DNA of 64,000 bases from JACJYM01 sp965230495 (GCA_965230495.1 OZ246004.1:1116001-1180000); one strand, 5' to 3'. Positions 38,511 through 47,666 are shown, counted from the stretch's first letter. Numbers and translations are program-made. Notes: a model not told the origin generated them from the letters alone.

Positions 38511-38522
38511 GCAAACGTTTTC
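38511..38522. promoter_or_regulatory. LacI-family-like operator candidate (AAACGTTT core)
   Basis: GCAAACGTTTTC has a perfect AAACGTTT palindrome with a central CG step, the hallmark of LacI/GalR-family operators. It sits 39 bases upstream of the LacI-family gene and in the same gap as the susC promoter, so it could serve both autoregulation and control of the locus. Confidence 0.5.
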
Positions 38523-38560
38523 TGTTAATAAAAACTTAAAACTGCTTAAAATTAGGTTAC

Positions 38561-39589
38561 ATGAAAAAAAGAGTTACAATAAAAGATCTTGCCAAACACC
38601 TCAATATATCCATATCGACAGTTTCCAGAGCTCTTAATGATCATCCAGGTGTAAGTCAAAAGACGAAAAACAAGGTTAAAGACTTAGCTAGAATCATGAA
38701 CTTTAAGTTCAATATGCATGCCCGAAACTTCAGATCAAAAAAAACAAGTTCAATCGTCTTAATACTTCCAGAGATAAACATGTTTTATCATCCTAGTCTT
38801 ATCTCCGGAGTCACAAAAACGGTAAAAGGTCAGGGATACTCGTTAATCGTTATTCAAACTGAAAATGATTTCATTAAAGAAAGAGACGCCCTGAATTGGT
38901 GTATAAAATGGGACGTGGATGGAGTCATCTTAGTGGTTAGTGAAGATACAAAAACAATAGAGCACATCGATGCACTTCATGAAAATAGGATACCATGTAT
39001 TATGGTAGATAAAGTCATTGAATCCCACAAATCTTCTAAAGTAATAATCGATAGTAAGGATGCTGCCTATACTGCCACATTGAAATTATTAGATCAAGGT
39101 CATAGAAAGCTAATAGGATTATTTCACAAACCCAATGTAAAAATATCTGATGAAAGATACTTAGGATTTATAGCCGCACTAAACAAATATGAAATACCTG
39201 AACAAAATACTTATGCTTATTTTATAGAAAATCCAAAGGAAGAACTATGCCTAAAAAATTTAGCAGACGCATTTAGGAACTCTACTGCCTTATTCTGTAT
39301 GTCAGACGAGATTTGGTCTCATACATATCCCTTGCTAAGAGAAGCTAAATTAAGTATTCCTGATGATATCTCTATCAGTATGATTAGCGACGGACTACTT
39401 CCATACAATTATTTTCCACCAATTAGTCACATTCATGATTCAGGTCTTGAGGCAGGAAAAATAGCTGCACAAATGATTTTAAAACATATTGATTCCCAAC
39501 ATTTCGAGCCATTTCAGCACATAAAAAAGTGCAAATGGAAAGAACTAAAGTCGATACGAAAAATCAGTCAAACTGAATTTTCTTTTTAA
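38561..39589 (+). CDS. LacI-family transcriptional regulator
   Basis: A 342-residue regulator. The N-terminal helix-turn-helix with hinge reads TIKDLAKHLNISISTVSRAL, then a HARNFRSKKTSS linker and a periplasmic-binding-like effector domain (ILPEINMFYHPSLISGV, GVILVVSEDT, YIGF-like segments). Such proteins repress or activate sugar loci in response to a sugar ligand. It is divergent from susC and has LacI-like palindromes in front of it, so it is the likely regulator of the 12694-38317 locus. Its 3' end overlaps the convergent doxX-like gene by 26 bases. Confidence 0.92.
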   Translation: MKKRVTIKDLAKHLNISISTVSRALNDHPGVSQKTKNKVKDLARIMNFKFNMHARNFRSKKTSSIVLILPEINMFYHPSLISGVTKTVKGQGYSLIVIQTENDFIKERDALNWCIKWDVDGVILVVSEDTKTIEHIDALHENRIPCIMVDKVIESHKSSKVIIDSKDAAYTATLKLLDQGHRKLIGLFHKPNVKISDERYLGFIAALNKYEIPEQNTYAYFIENPKEELCLKNLADAFRNSTALFCMSDEIWSHTYPLLREAKLSIPDDISISMISDGLLPYNYFPPISHIHDSGLEAGKIAAQMILKHIDSQHFEPFQHIKKCKWKELKSIRKISQTEFSF

Positions 39590-39935
39590 ACGAGAAATAC
39601 GAAGAGACAAGCAAAACCAGAGCTACAATTGCAGGCAAATACTCTCCATCTCTTACCATTATATGAGCTGCTAAGGCCAAAACAAAGTCAAAAAAGAAAC
39701 CTGCATAAGCCCACTCCTTTAAAACTATAGACTTGCTAAACCAAAAGACCAACAATCCACATATTTTAGCTATTGCCAAAGGATAAATTATATATATAGG
39801 ATAACCTAATCTTTCAAAAGTCTCACTTACCATCTCATTATTAAAAAAATACATACCCGCAGACATTAACATTAGGGCTGTTAATAAACCTGTGGAAATT
39901 AGATACATCCAATTTTTTTTTAGTCCTGAATCCAT
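39564..39935 (-). CDS. DoxX-like small membrane protein
   Basis: About 123 residues with four hydrophobic helices (LISTGLLTALMLMSAGMY, YPLAIAKICGLLVFWF, GFFFDFVLALAAHIM, PAIVALVLLVSSYFSF), as in the DoxX/DoxX-like family of small inner-membrane proteins. Function is unknown in most members. I chose the ATG at 39935; the longer start at 39944 is a TTG. It begins 12 bases after the gcvP stop and overlaps the lacI-type gene tail-to-tail. Confidence 0.7.
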   Translation of the reverse strand: MDSGLKKNWMYLISTGLLTALMLMSAGMYFFNNEMVSETFERLGYPIYIIYPLAIAKICGLLVFWFSKSIVLKEWAYAGFFFDFVLALAAHIMVRDGEYLPAIVALVLLVSSYFSFKKKIQFD

Positions 39936-39947
39936 AAATAACAATTT

Positions 39948-42809
39948 TTAGTCCTGATACATTTCTATTGGCGGACAAGTACAAATCAAATTTCTATCAC
40001 CATGAGCATTATCTACTCTAGCCACTGAAGGCCAAAACTTATTAATTTTTATATAATCAATAGGAAAAGCAGATTTTTCTCTTGAGTACGGGTATTCCCA
40101 ATTATCAGAGGTTAGATCATTCAAAGTATGAGGAGCATTTACTAAAACATTATTCTCAATAGGATAATCTCCAACAGCTATTTCATCTATCTCTTTTTTG
40201 ATTGCAATCATTGCATCGCAAAATCTATCCAGCTCACCTTTATCTTCACTTTCTGTCGGTTCTATCATAATAGTTCCAGCTACAGGAAAAGACAAGGTAG
40301 GAGAATGAAATCCATAGTCCATCAATCTTTTCGCTACATCTTCTGCACTGACTCCTATATGTTTGAATGGTCTTAAATCCAATATAAATTCATGTGCTGC
40401 CCTATTTTTTTCTCCTGTATAAAGGATAGAATAGTACTCTTCAAGCCTTGACTTCATATAATTGGCATTAAGAATAGCTATCTTAGTTGCATTCGTTAAG
40501 CCTGTAGAGCCTAACATTTTGATATAGGCATAAGAAATTAACAAAATACTTGCACTACCCCAAGGTGCGGCAGAAACTGCATTTATACTTTTCTCTCCTC
40601 CCGTATCTACTTCTATATGGCCAGGCAAAAACGGCTTAAGCTTATCGTTTACACAAATAGGACCCATTCCAGGTCCGCCGCCACCATGTGGTATAGCAAA
40701 AGTCTTATGAAGATTTAAATGACAAACATCAGCTCCGATGTGCCCAGGGTTTGTCATTCCAACTTGGGCATTCATATTAGCCCCATCCATATAAACCAAA
40801 CCTCCGTTTTCATGAATAGTGTTACAGATTTCGATTATACTTTTTTCAAATACACCATGTGTACTGGGATAAGTTACCATTAGAGCTGCTAAGACTTCAG
40901 AATATTGTACTGATTTTTCCTTTAAGTCATCTACGTCTATATTTCCTCTGTCATCACATGCCACAATGACTACTTTCATACCTGTCATTACAGCACTTGC
41001 CGGATTCGTTCCATGAGCCGAAGAAGGTATCAAGACTACATTTCTTTTGTGGTCGTTATTCGCTTCATGATAAGCACGTATTGTCAACAAACCTGCATAT
41101 TCTCCCTGAGCTCCAGAATTAGGTTGTAAAGAACAAGCAGAAAAACCAGTAATCTTAGCTAAGTCCTTTTCAAGCTCTTCAAAGATTCTATAATATCCTT
41201 CAACCTGTGATTTTGGAGAAAAAGGATGAACGTTTGCAAACTCCGGCCACGAAATAGGAATCAACTCTGTAGCTGCATTTAACTTCATCGTACAGCTACC
41301 TAAACTAATCATTGAATGAACAAGAGATAAGTCTTTGTTTTCTAAGTATTTGATATACCTCATCATCTTAGACTCGGTGTGATAGTCACGAAAAACTTCA
41401 TGGTCTAAGAAAGAAGATTCTCTAATGAGCTCGGCAGGAAAACATGTCAAAGCAGCATCTTGTAAAGCTATATTTGTATTCCATACAGAATTGAAAACCG
41501 AAACCAACTTTTCAAATTCCTGTTCAGTAACCGTTTCGTCTAAAGATATAGAAATCAAACCTTCTGCTCCGAAATAACAATTTATTTCAGCATCAATCAA
41601 TCCTAATCTCAAAGCTTCCCTTTTACTATCTTCTATCCGTAAGGTAATAGTATCAAAATGACTACTGTTCACCAATTCAATACCAAATTCCTTAAGTGAA
41701 TTTGCTAATCTGGTTGTTTGGATAGTGATTGAAGTTGCAATATCTTTCAACCCTTCTTGTCCATGGTAAACAGCATACATTCCAGCCATTATCGCCAGCA
41801 AAGCTTGAGCTGTACAAATATTAGATGTCGCTTTATCTCTCTTGATGTGTTGTTCTCTGGTCTGTAGAGCCATTCTCAATGCTTTATTTCCAAATCTATC
41901 TTTGGAAACCCCTATTATTCTACCAGGTATTATTCTTTTGTTTTTCTCTAATGTGGCAAAATAAGCGGCATGAGGCCCTCCAAAACCCATTGGCACTCCA
42001 AATCTTTGAGTAGTTCCCACCACTGCATCTGCTCCCCATTCTCCAGGAGGTTTTAATAAAGTGAGAGATAATAAATCTGCTATTACACCAACTTGAATTC
42101 CTTCGTCATTACAACTCTTAGTAAGCTCCTGATAATTAATTACATCACCTACCTCATTAGGGTACTGAATAAATATTGCAATATATTCTTCGGAAGGAGA
42201 AAAGTTTCTCCAATCTCCAGTAACAATCTCAATACCCAAAGGTTTCGCCCTTGTAACCAGTACATCAATAGTATGATCGAACACGTATTGGTCAACAAAT
42301 ACCTTGGTTGCCGGATTTGATTTTCTCTTTTTATTCCTAATTCCCTCAAACATAGCCATAGCTTCGGCTGCGGCGGTAGCTTCATCAAGCAAAGATGCAT
42401 TGGCTATTGGCATGGCCGTAAGGTCGCTTACAACAGTTTGAAAGTTCAGAAGAGCTTCTAACCTTCCTTGAGATATTTCTGCCTGATACGGTGTATACTG
42501 AGTATACCATCCGGGATTCTGAAAAATATTTCTAAGAATTACAGAAGGTGTTATCGTTCCATAGTATCCTCTACCTATATAAGATTTGAACACTTTGTTC
42601 TTCTCCGCTAGCTCTTTGATATGCGTTAAATATTGATATTCGGTAAGAGCATTACCAATATCAAGATCGTGGTAAGTTCGAATATTGTCAGGAATGGTTT
42701 CATTCATTAGATCATCTATGGAATCAACTCCTATGATCTTTAACATTTCTTGCAATTCATCATCGTTTATTCCAATGTGCCTTCTTTCGAAAGAACTCAA
42801 CTTTGACAT
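39948..42809 (-). CDS. gcvP: glycine dehydrogenase (decarboxylating), P-protein
   Basis: A 953-residue full-length (alpha2-type) P-protein of the glycine cleavage system, which decarboxylates glycine and passes the aminomethyl group to the H-protein lipoyl arm. N-terminal FERRHIGINDDELQEML is diagnostic. The PLP lysine lies in HLNLHKTFAIPHGGGGPG, preceded by the MDGANMNAQVG segment. The glycine-rich C-terminal half is intact. No gcvT or gcvH is adjacent, which is common in Bacteroidota. A perfect inverted repeat lies 42 bases upstream of the ATG. Confidence 0.97.
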   Translation of the reverse strand: MSKLSSFERRHIGINDDELQEMLKIIGVDSIDDLMNETIPDNIRTYHDLDIGNALTEYQYLTHIKELAEKNKVFKSYIGRGYYGTITPSVILRNIFQNPGWYTQYTPYQAEISQGRLEALLNFQTVVSDLTAMPIANASLLDEATAAAEAMAMFEGIRNKKRKSNPATKVFVDQYVFDHTIDVLVTRAKPLGIEIVTGDWRNFSPSEEYIAIFIQYPNEVGDVINYQELTKSCNDEGIQVGVIADLLSLTLLKPPGEWGADAVVGTTQRFGVPMGFGGPHAAYFATLEKNKRIIPGRIIGVSKDRFGNKALRMALQTREQHIKRDKATSNICTAQALLAIMAGMYAVYHGQEGLKDIATSITIQTTRLANSLKEFGIELVNSSHFDTITLRIEDSKREALRLGLIDAEINCYFGAEGLISISLDETVTEQEFEKLVSVFNSVWNTNIALQDAALTCFPAELIRESSFLDHEVFRDYHTESKMMRYIKYLENKDLSLVHSMISLGSCTMKLNAATELIPISWPEFANVHPFSPKSQVEGYYRIFEELEKDLAKITGFSACSLQPNSGAQGEYAGLLTIRAYHEANNDHKRNVVLIPSSAHGTNPASAVMTGMKVVIVACDDRGNIDVDDLKEKSVQYSEVLAALMVTYPSTHGVFEKSIIEICNTIHENGGLVYMDGANMNAQVGMTNPGHIGADVCHLNLHKTFAIPHGGGGPGMGPICVNDKLKPFLPGHIEVDTGGEKSINAVSAAPWGSASILLISYAYIKMLGSTGLTNATKIAILNANYMKSRLEEYYSILYTGEKNRAAHEFILDLRPFKHIGVSAEDVAKRLMDYGFHSPTLSFPVAGTIMIEPTESEDKGELDRFCDAMIAIKKEIDEIAVGDYPIENNVLVNAPHTLNDLTSDNWEYPYSREKSAFPIDYIKINKFWPSVARVDNAHGDRNLICTCPPIEMYQD

Positions 42810-42850
42810 AAGCTTGTTTTGGTTAGGTTTTTTTTAAATTATAACTGCGG

Positions 42851-42872
42851 AGCGAAAATAAAACTTTTCGCT
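42851..42872. promoter_or_regulatory. perfect 8-base inverted repeat upstream of gcvP
   Basis: AGCGAAAA, a six-base spacer, then TTTTCGCT. The arms are exact reverse complements. It lies 42 bases before the gcvP start, so it could be an operator or a hairpin in the 5' leader. No followed-by-U tract makes it look like a terminator in the gcvP direction. Confidence 0.4.
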
Positions 42873-42899
42873 TATTAATTATTTACAATACGTATTCAA

Positions 42900-42935
42900 A
42901 AATGGGCTGCAAATAAATTTATTTACAGCCCATTT
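42900..42935 (-). terminator. intrinsic terminator after the HMA-TonB receptor gene
   Basis: AAATGGGCTG pairs with CAGCCCATTT. The interior AAATAAATTTATTT is itself a perfect palindrome, giving one long stem with a single mismatch. Read on the minus strand, the stem is followed by TTTTTG. It begins 3 bases after the receptor gene stop. Confidence 0.85.
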
Positions 42936-42938
42936 CTT

Positions 42939-45518
42939 CTAGTTTTTCAATTTATATCTAAATCCTACATACACATTTCTTCCGAAAACAGGTCCCCAGA
43001 CCATTGAAGCATCAAAATATTGAGAAAATGGATTCTGTGCATCCACAATCGGATTATCCAATTTTCTATCAAAAATATTTTCACCTCCTATATACACATC
43101 CAGTAAATTATTCCAAGACTTTGTAATATGCACATTCGAAACATAATAGTCACTGCTGTATTCATCTAACCTAAATTGTTCGGGATTGTTCAAAGTATTA
43201 GGTAATCTCTGTTTTCCCTGCCAATTTAATGTATAATCGAAACTCCATCCATTACCAAAATCTATTTCCAGATTTGTAAAAGCTCTGTGCTCTGAAGTAA
43301 ATGGTTTTGCCAATCTTCCCGTCTGAAAATCCGTTTGGACATCTAAATATCTATAGGCTAATCTAGTTTTGATTCTAGAAGTCAAAGAAAAATCTAATTG
43401 CGTTTGAACACTCTTAGTAAAAGATTCTTCTTGAAGATTGTAAATAGCGACTTCATTAGTCGAGGCATCTACATCCACTACTGCCTGATTATCAAATTCA
43501 ATGTAATTTGCCTCTACTGAAAAAGTAGCATCATCTCCGAACAACTGAAATACTTTTGTAATACTAGCTCCTAATCCTTTAGAAATTTCTTGCTCTAGGC
43601 CATAAGGAGTATCTACATCTTCTGATCTCAAAACAAATTGTCTATTACTAGCGAAATAACCTTTATTATCAGAAAATACATTAGGTGTTCTTCTTCCCAT
43701 CCCAATATGAAACCGAAAAACAGTAGTTTCTGCAGGGGCATATCTTAAGTGTATTCTAGGTGTTGCAAACCAACCATACTGATTATGATGATCAATTCGA
43801 ATACCTGAAACAACCGTCCATATATCTCCTTTGGTAAAAGTATGTTCTGTAAAAGCTCCAAAAACCCACTCATCCCGTTCAAAATCACCAATTTCAACAC
43901 TTTCTTCGATTTTATCATAAGTCCCATTCAGTCCCATTTTCATTAGATTATTCTCCTTGATAAAATCTGTTTGAAAAATGCTATTAAAATAAAATGAAGT
44001 TTGATTCGCTTTATAAGGTTTTAATCCAAAGATTTCTTCTTCATCTTGATAGCTTGTAGAAAATTGTAATCCGATACTTCTATTTGTTTCGGCATCCAAA
44101 ATGATTCCTCTCTTTGTCCAAAAAGCGAATCTCTTCGTATTCGTCTCATTCCCCCATACTTCGGTTCTATTAGATGTTTTAGGGTCAAAATCAACTTGAC
44201 CTGCTACTGCATCATGCCAATAGGCCTCTATTCCTATCTGCCCCATGATATTATCACCGGAAAGATATTTCCATCGATTGGTTAAAGCCAGAATATTGAA
44301 CTTGGGCATATCAAGAAATCCGTCTCCATTATTGTCATGATTGTATTGATGTCTCGCTCCATGCATTAATAAAGCTGTTGACCACTTATCGTTAAGGGAC
44401 CTATTCGTTGTAAGGTTAAATTCCGCTCTTTGAGCAGTATTAAAATATCCGTTTAAAAAAAGTTTGTCCGAATGGTCTGTCTTTTTAAGCTCTACATTTA
44501 TTTGTCCGGCCATACTTTCATATCCGTTAACAACCGATCCGCTGCCCTGATTTAACATCATTCCGTCTACCCATAACCCAGGAATATAGGTCAATCCTCC
44601 AACAGAAGCCAAACCCCTGGCATAAGGCATATTTTCTTTAGTTATTTGAACATATGGACCTGCCAAACCTAACATTTCGATCTTTCTCGTTCCTGTGATC
44701 GCATCCGTAGTTGAGACATCAACACTGGGAATGGTAGAAAAACTTTCAGATAGGTTGCAGCATGCTGCTTTGCAAAGTTCCTTTTCGGATATTTTCAAGA
44801 CTTTAAGAGGTTCAGTAAAAGATATCTGTGCACTGCTCCTATTATGGCTCACCTCTACCCCATCTAAAGTAACATTGTCTGAAATAAGTATTCGGATATC
44901 TTGATTTTTTTGATCAATCATAATCGTATCATCATCAAACCCTACATAGCTAACGACTAAATATTCATTCAATCTACGCTCTATTTCAAAAAATCCATCC
45001 AAGTCCGTGATCGCTGATTTTTTATCATCTAACCAATATGTAGTGGCTCCGATAAGTGGTACTTCTTCTCCTTCTTCTCCATAAGTATAGATATACCCTC
45101 TTAGTTGAGGGTCTTCGCTAGTACCAGTATGAAGTTCTCCTTTTTCGTGGATATGCCCTTCATGTGAGTCATTGTTATCTGAATGATCATTCTCCAAACC
45201 ACGATATTGACAACAGCCATGTAGATTATTATATATCTCATCTGATGCTTTTATCTTGTCAGTATCATGTCCTATTGAAGCCATCTTAGTATGAAGCTCA
45301 TTATCATTGTAAAGAATACTATCGACTTCTACAGTTAGTAAATGAGTTTCAACATCCCAAACAGCCGAAAATACCCCGATAATGTTAAGTGCAGCATTTT
45401 CTATTCTTTCCTTACACATACCACATGCTCCATTAACATTGATAGTATCTCTGTTTTGTGAATTTAAATTGAATGTGGTCAAAACTAATATAGACCACAT
45501 CATAATATATCTTTTCAT
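42939..45518 (-). CDS. TonB-dependent receptor with N-terminal HMA metal-binding domain
   Basis: An 859-residue outer-membrane protein. After a signal peptide (to about residue 20) comes an HMA-like domain with GACGMCKERIENAA (a CxxC metal site, Cys32 and Cys35), then a His-rich linker (HGCCQYRG, DSHEGHIHEKGELHTG). A carboxypeptidase-regulatory-like domain at about 137-215, a plug with KAACCNLSESFSTIPSVDVS and GPYVQITKENMPYARGL, and a beta-barrel ending in aromatic FRYKLKN-type sequence follow. The family imports ligands with TonB energy. The HMA site, extra CC pairs and His linker point to copper or another soft metal. It is followed by a strong terminator and preceded by the Cys-rich small-protein gene. 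The metal and direction are inferred. Confidence 0.88.
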   Translation of the reverse strand: MKRYIMMWSILVLTTFNLNSQNRDTINVNGACGMCKERIENAALNIIGVFSAVWDVETHLLTVEVDSILYNDNELHTKMASIGHDTDKIKASDEIYNNLHGCCQYRGLENDHSDNNDSHEGHIHEKGELHTGTSEDPQLRGYIYTYGEEGEEVPLIGATTYWLDDKKSAITDLDGFFEIERRLNEYLVVSYVGFDDDTIMIDQKNQDIRILISDNVTLDGVEVSHNRSSAQISFTEPLKVLKISEKELCKAACCNLSESFSTIPSVDVSTTDAITGTRKIEMLGLAGPYVQITKENMPYARGLASVGGLTYIPGLWVDGMMLNQGSGSVVNGYESMAGQINVELKKTDHSDKLFLNGYFNTAQRAEFNLTTNRSLNDKWSTALLMHGARHQYNHDNNGDGFLDMPKFNILALTNRWKYLSGDNIMGQIGIEAYWHDAVAGQVDFDPKTSNRTEVWGNETNTKRFAFWTKRGIILDAETNRSIGLQFSTSYQDEEEIFGLKPYKANQTSFYFNSIFQTDFIKENNLMKMGLNGTYDKIEESVEIGDFERDEWVFGAFTEHTFTKGDIWTVVSGIRIDHHNQYGWFATPRIHLRYAPAETTVFRFHIGMGRRTPNVFSDNKGYFASNRQFVLRSEDVDTPYGLEQEISKGLGASITKVFQLFGDDATFSVEANYIEFDNQAVVDVDASTNEVAIYNLQEESFTKSVQTQLDFSLTSRIKTRLAYRYLDVQTDFQTGRLAKPFTSEHRAFTNLEIDFGNGWSFDYTLNWQGKQRLPNTLNNPEQFRLDEYSSDYYVSNVHITKSWNNLLDVYIGGENIFDRKLDNPIVDAQNPFSQYFDASMVWGPVFGRNVYVGFRYKLKN

Positions 45519-45540
45519 TGTTATGATTTAATTTTAAAAT

Positions 45541-45557
45541 ATGTGCAACACGCACAT
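45541..45557. promoter_or_regulatory. ATGTGC / GCACAT inverted repeat between the metal-system genes
   Basis: A perfect 6-base inverted repeat with an AACAC spacer lies in the 74-base gap between the Cys-rich small protein and the TonB receptor, 23 bases before the receptor ATG. It may be an operator or an mRNA hairpin separating expression of the two genes. The sequence does not decide which. Confidence 0.35.
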
Positions 45558-45592
45558 TTAATATTCCTCGAAAGGAATTTCATTTTGAAAAA

Positions 45593-45946
45593 TTAAATCA
45601 GTTGGGGAGGATGCCAAATACCTAATTTAACAGAGGTGATTAACGAATTATTATAGTAAAACCTACTATTTGTAGAAGAGGTAATTTCAAATTTTTGTAA
45701 TTGAAAAACGTAATTTACAAGTTGATGATGACAACATGTACAGTCACAGTCGCCACCCTGACAACAGCCATTTTTATCTTCCTGATTCTCCAAATCAATG
45801 TCAATAGAACAACATGAATTTGAATGATCCGTACAAGTATTCAATTCAAATAAATCTACCGCCTGATGATAAACAAAGGCCAATGCCTGAGAAGACTGGC
45901 TCATTATACAAATAATCAATATGTAACATATTAATTTTTTCACCAT
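45593..45946 (-). CDS. Cys/His-rich small secreted protein, probable metal binding
   Basis: A 117-residue protein with a signal peptide (about residues 1-22, LICYILIICIMSQSSQALA). The mature part holds nine cysteines within 35 residues (38, 45, 46, 61, 62, 67, 69, 71, 72) plus His73 and His74, then a beta-rich tail ending IWHPPQLI. This density of Cys pairs suits binding of copper, zinc or a similar metal in the periplasm or at the outer membrane. It lies 74 bases upstream of the HMA-TonB receptor on the same strand. Many small upstream partners of metal TonB receptors in Bacteroidota are unnamed; I do not assign a family. Confidence 0.75.
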   Translation of the reverse strand: MVKKLICYILIICIMSQSSQALAFVYHQAVDLFELNTCTDHSNSCCSIDIDLENQEDKNGCCQGGDCDCTCCHHQLVNYVFQLQKFEITSSTNSRFYYNNSLITSVKLGIWHPPQLI

Positions 45947-46001
45947 ACAAATATAATGAACAATTGCAAAACTTGTATCACTGCTTTAAAATATTAACAA
46001 T

Positions 46002-46412
46002 CTATTCACCAATATAGGCCATCACTTTGATTTCAATGAGCAAATGAGGGTGCGGTAACTGATGTACGGCAACTGTTGTTCTAGTAGGTCCATTATAATC
46101 AAAAAATTGACCATAGACCTCATTATAGCCCCCAAAATCATTCATATTAACCAGAAAAGTGGTAACATCAACAACCTTAGATAAGTCGGCACCTGCTGAT
46201 CTTAAAATATCATCAATATTTTCTAATACAGCTCTTGTCTGCTTCCTTATATCAAGATTTGTTGTGCCTAAATGATCTACTTCAACTCCTTCAAAAGTAT
46301 TGTCTTTTTTTCTGCTACTCGTTCCACTTACAAAAATAAAGTCTCCTACTTTTTTAAAATGTGGATATTTGCCTCTAGGCGTTGCTTTTTCTTCAAGCAC
46401 TCTTTCTCTCAT
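46002..46412 (-). CDS. RidA (YjgF/YER057c/UK114) family protein, 2-aminomuconate deaminase-like
   Basis: A 136-residue RidA-fold protein. It shows GDFIFVSGTSS, TRAVLENIDDILRSAG, a FLVNMNDFGGYNEVY stretch and the C-terminal RTTVAVHQLPHPHLLIEIK, which is closer to the 2-aminomuconate deaminase branch than to classical RidA. It could act in a kynurenine/2-aminomuconate route or simply remove reactive enamines. It follows mqnE by 28 bases on the same strand. No other tryptophan-catabolism gene lies nearby, so the specific pathway is unproven. Confidence 0.85.
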   Translation of the reverse strand: MRERVLEEKATPRGKYPHFKKVGDFIFVSGTSSRKKDNTFEGVEVDHLGTTNLDIRKQTRAVLENIDDILRSAGADLSKVVDVTTFLVNMNDFGGYNEVYGQFFDYNGPTRTTVAVHQLPHPHLLIEIKVMAYIGE

Positions 46413-46440
46413 AATTTAGCGTATACTTTAAAAATCATTC

Positions 46441-47625
46441 TTAATTATTCATAACAGGCAAACTCATATACCCTTTGTACAAATGATCATCCTCAAAAAC
46501 TACTTCAGAATAATCTTTTAACACATTGTAAAGGGTATCTCGTTCAATGGGTTTTCTCCCTACGGATTTAATTAGATTCACTATATCCTTAGTACTCATT
46601 GCCGGGTTTTGTTCTTCAGACCCGGCCATAGAATAAATTTTAGTCGTATCATCAATCGTACCGTCCAAATCATCAACACCAAACGCCAGTGATAATTGAG
46701 CTATATTTCTACCAATCATGGGCCAATAAGCTTTGATATGGTCAAAATTATTCAAATAGATCCTCGCTATTGCATAGTTTCTTAGGTCTTCAATATGTGA
46801 TACCTCTTCTAAATGAGACATTTGATTGTCTTTATTCCTAAATTTTAGTGGAATAAATGTTTGAAACCCTCCTGTTCTATCTTGTAAATCACGTAACTGG
46901 GACATATGATGTACACGATGCTCATACTTCTCTATATGTCCATATAACATAGTGGCATTGGATCTTTTTCCTAAGTTATGCCATATTTCATGTATTTCAA
47001 GCCACTGATCTCCACTACATTTGCCTCCTGCTATTTGATTCCTGATTTCTTCATGGAATATTTCTGCACCACCACCTGGAAGACTATCTGCTCCTGATTC
47101 AGCTATTTGCTTCATACCTTCTTCATAGGATATTTTATCCTTTTTAAATATATAATGATACTCAACTGGAGTTAACGCCTTAACATGCAATTCCGGTCTA
47201 TGCTCTTTAATCTGACTGAATAATTCTGTGTAAAACTTCAAATCATATTGAGGTAGTACTCCTCCGACAATATGAACCTCGGTAACATCTTGATTATCAT
47301 AGGACTTGATAATATCCATCATCTCTTCAAGCGAGTATTCCCATCCCTCTGATCTTTTTTTTATGAGTCGACTGTAAGAACAAAAAGTGCATGTATAGAG
47401 ACATACATTTGTAGGTTCTAAGTGAAAATTTTTGTTAAAATAAGTGTTGCTACCATGTTTTTTTTCACGAATAAAATTGGCCATTGCTCCCAGCTCAGAC
47501 AATGAAGCATTTTCGTATAAGTACAGACAATCTGAATCAGAAATTCTCTTATCGTGTGATACTTTTTCAACAATATCTTTAAGCCTTTCCTCTTTACAAT
47601 TTTCCAACAAAGTGTTAATACTCAT
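46441..47625 (-). CDS. mqnE: aminofutalosine synthase MqnE (radical SAM)
   Basis: A 394-residue radical-SAM enzyme of the futalosine menaquinone route; the family joins SAM-derived 5'-deoxyadenosyl radical chemistry to a chorismate-derived substrate to make aminofutalosine. The [4Fe-4S] cluster site is CLYTCTFC (Cys75, Cys79, Cys82). SLPGGGAEIF, NATMLYGHIE and FIPLKFRN are MqnE-type motifs. The related MqnC is the main alternative, but the GGGAEIF/MLYGHIE set favours MqnE. A TATCTTTG box lies 42 bases upstream of the ATG on the minus strand. The flavin-prenyltransferase gene at 55656 may serve the same quinone pathway. Confidence 0.9.
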   Translation of the reverse strand: MSINTLLENCKEERLKDIVEKVSHDKRISDSDCLYLYENASLSELGAMANFIREKKHGSNTYFNKNFHLEPTNVCLYTCTFCSYSRLIKKRSEGWEYSLEEMMDIIKSYDNQDVTEVHIVGGVLPQYDLKFYTELFSQIKEHRPELHVKALTPVEYHYIFKKDKISYEEGMKQIAESGADSLPGGGAEIFHEEIRNQIAGGKCSGDQWLEIHEIWHNLGKRSNATMLYGHIEKYEHRVHHMSQLRDLQDRTGGFQTFIPLKFRNKDNQMSHLEEVSHIEDLRNYAIARIYLNNFDHIKAYWPMIGRNIAQLSLAFGVDDLDGTIDDTTKIYSMAGSEEQNPAMSTKDIVNLIKSVGRKPIERDTLYNVLKDYSEVVFEDDHLYKGYMSLPVMNN

Positions 47626-47666
47626 TTAATTCCAGTTAACATTATTATAGTAATAATACATAGAAA

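Larger units (their letters stand above)
38318..38560. promoter_or_regulatory. susC-lacI divergent regulatory region
   Basis: This 243-base gap separates the divergently transcribed susC and lacI-type genes and must hold both promoters. Two palindromes lie close together near the regulator (38492-38508 and 38511-38522). No perfect TAnnTTTG box was found on either strand; the nearest is CATATTTG at about 38347 on the plus strand, with one mismatch. Nothing else is recognised in it. Confidence 0.6.

Noticed and set aside
42810..42938. Possible glycine riboswitch in front of gcvP
   Set aside because: The gap is 129 bases and is largely taken by the TonB-receptor terminator and an 8-base inverted repeat. 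No paired aptamer structure could be seen, and there is no room for one.
45948..45955. TATATTTG box directly before the Cys-rich protein ATG (minus strand)
   Set aside because: It matches TAnnTTTG but is one base from the start codon, so transcription would begin inside the gene. Treated as chance in an AT-rich stretch.
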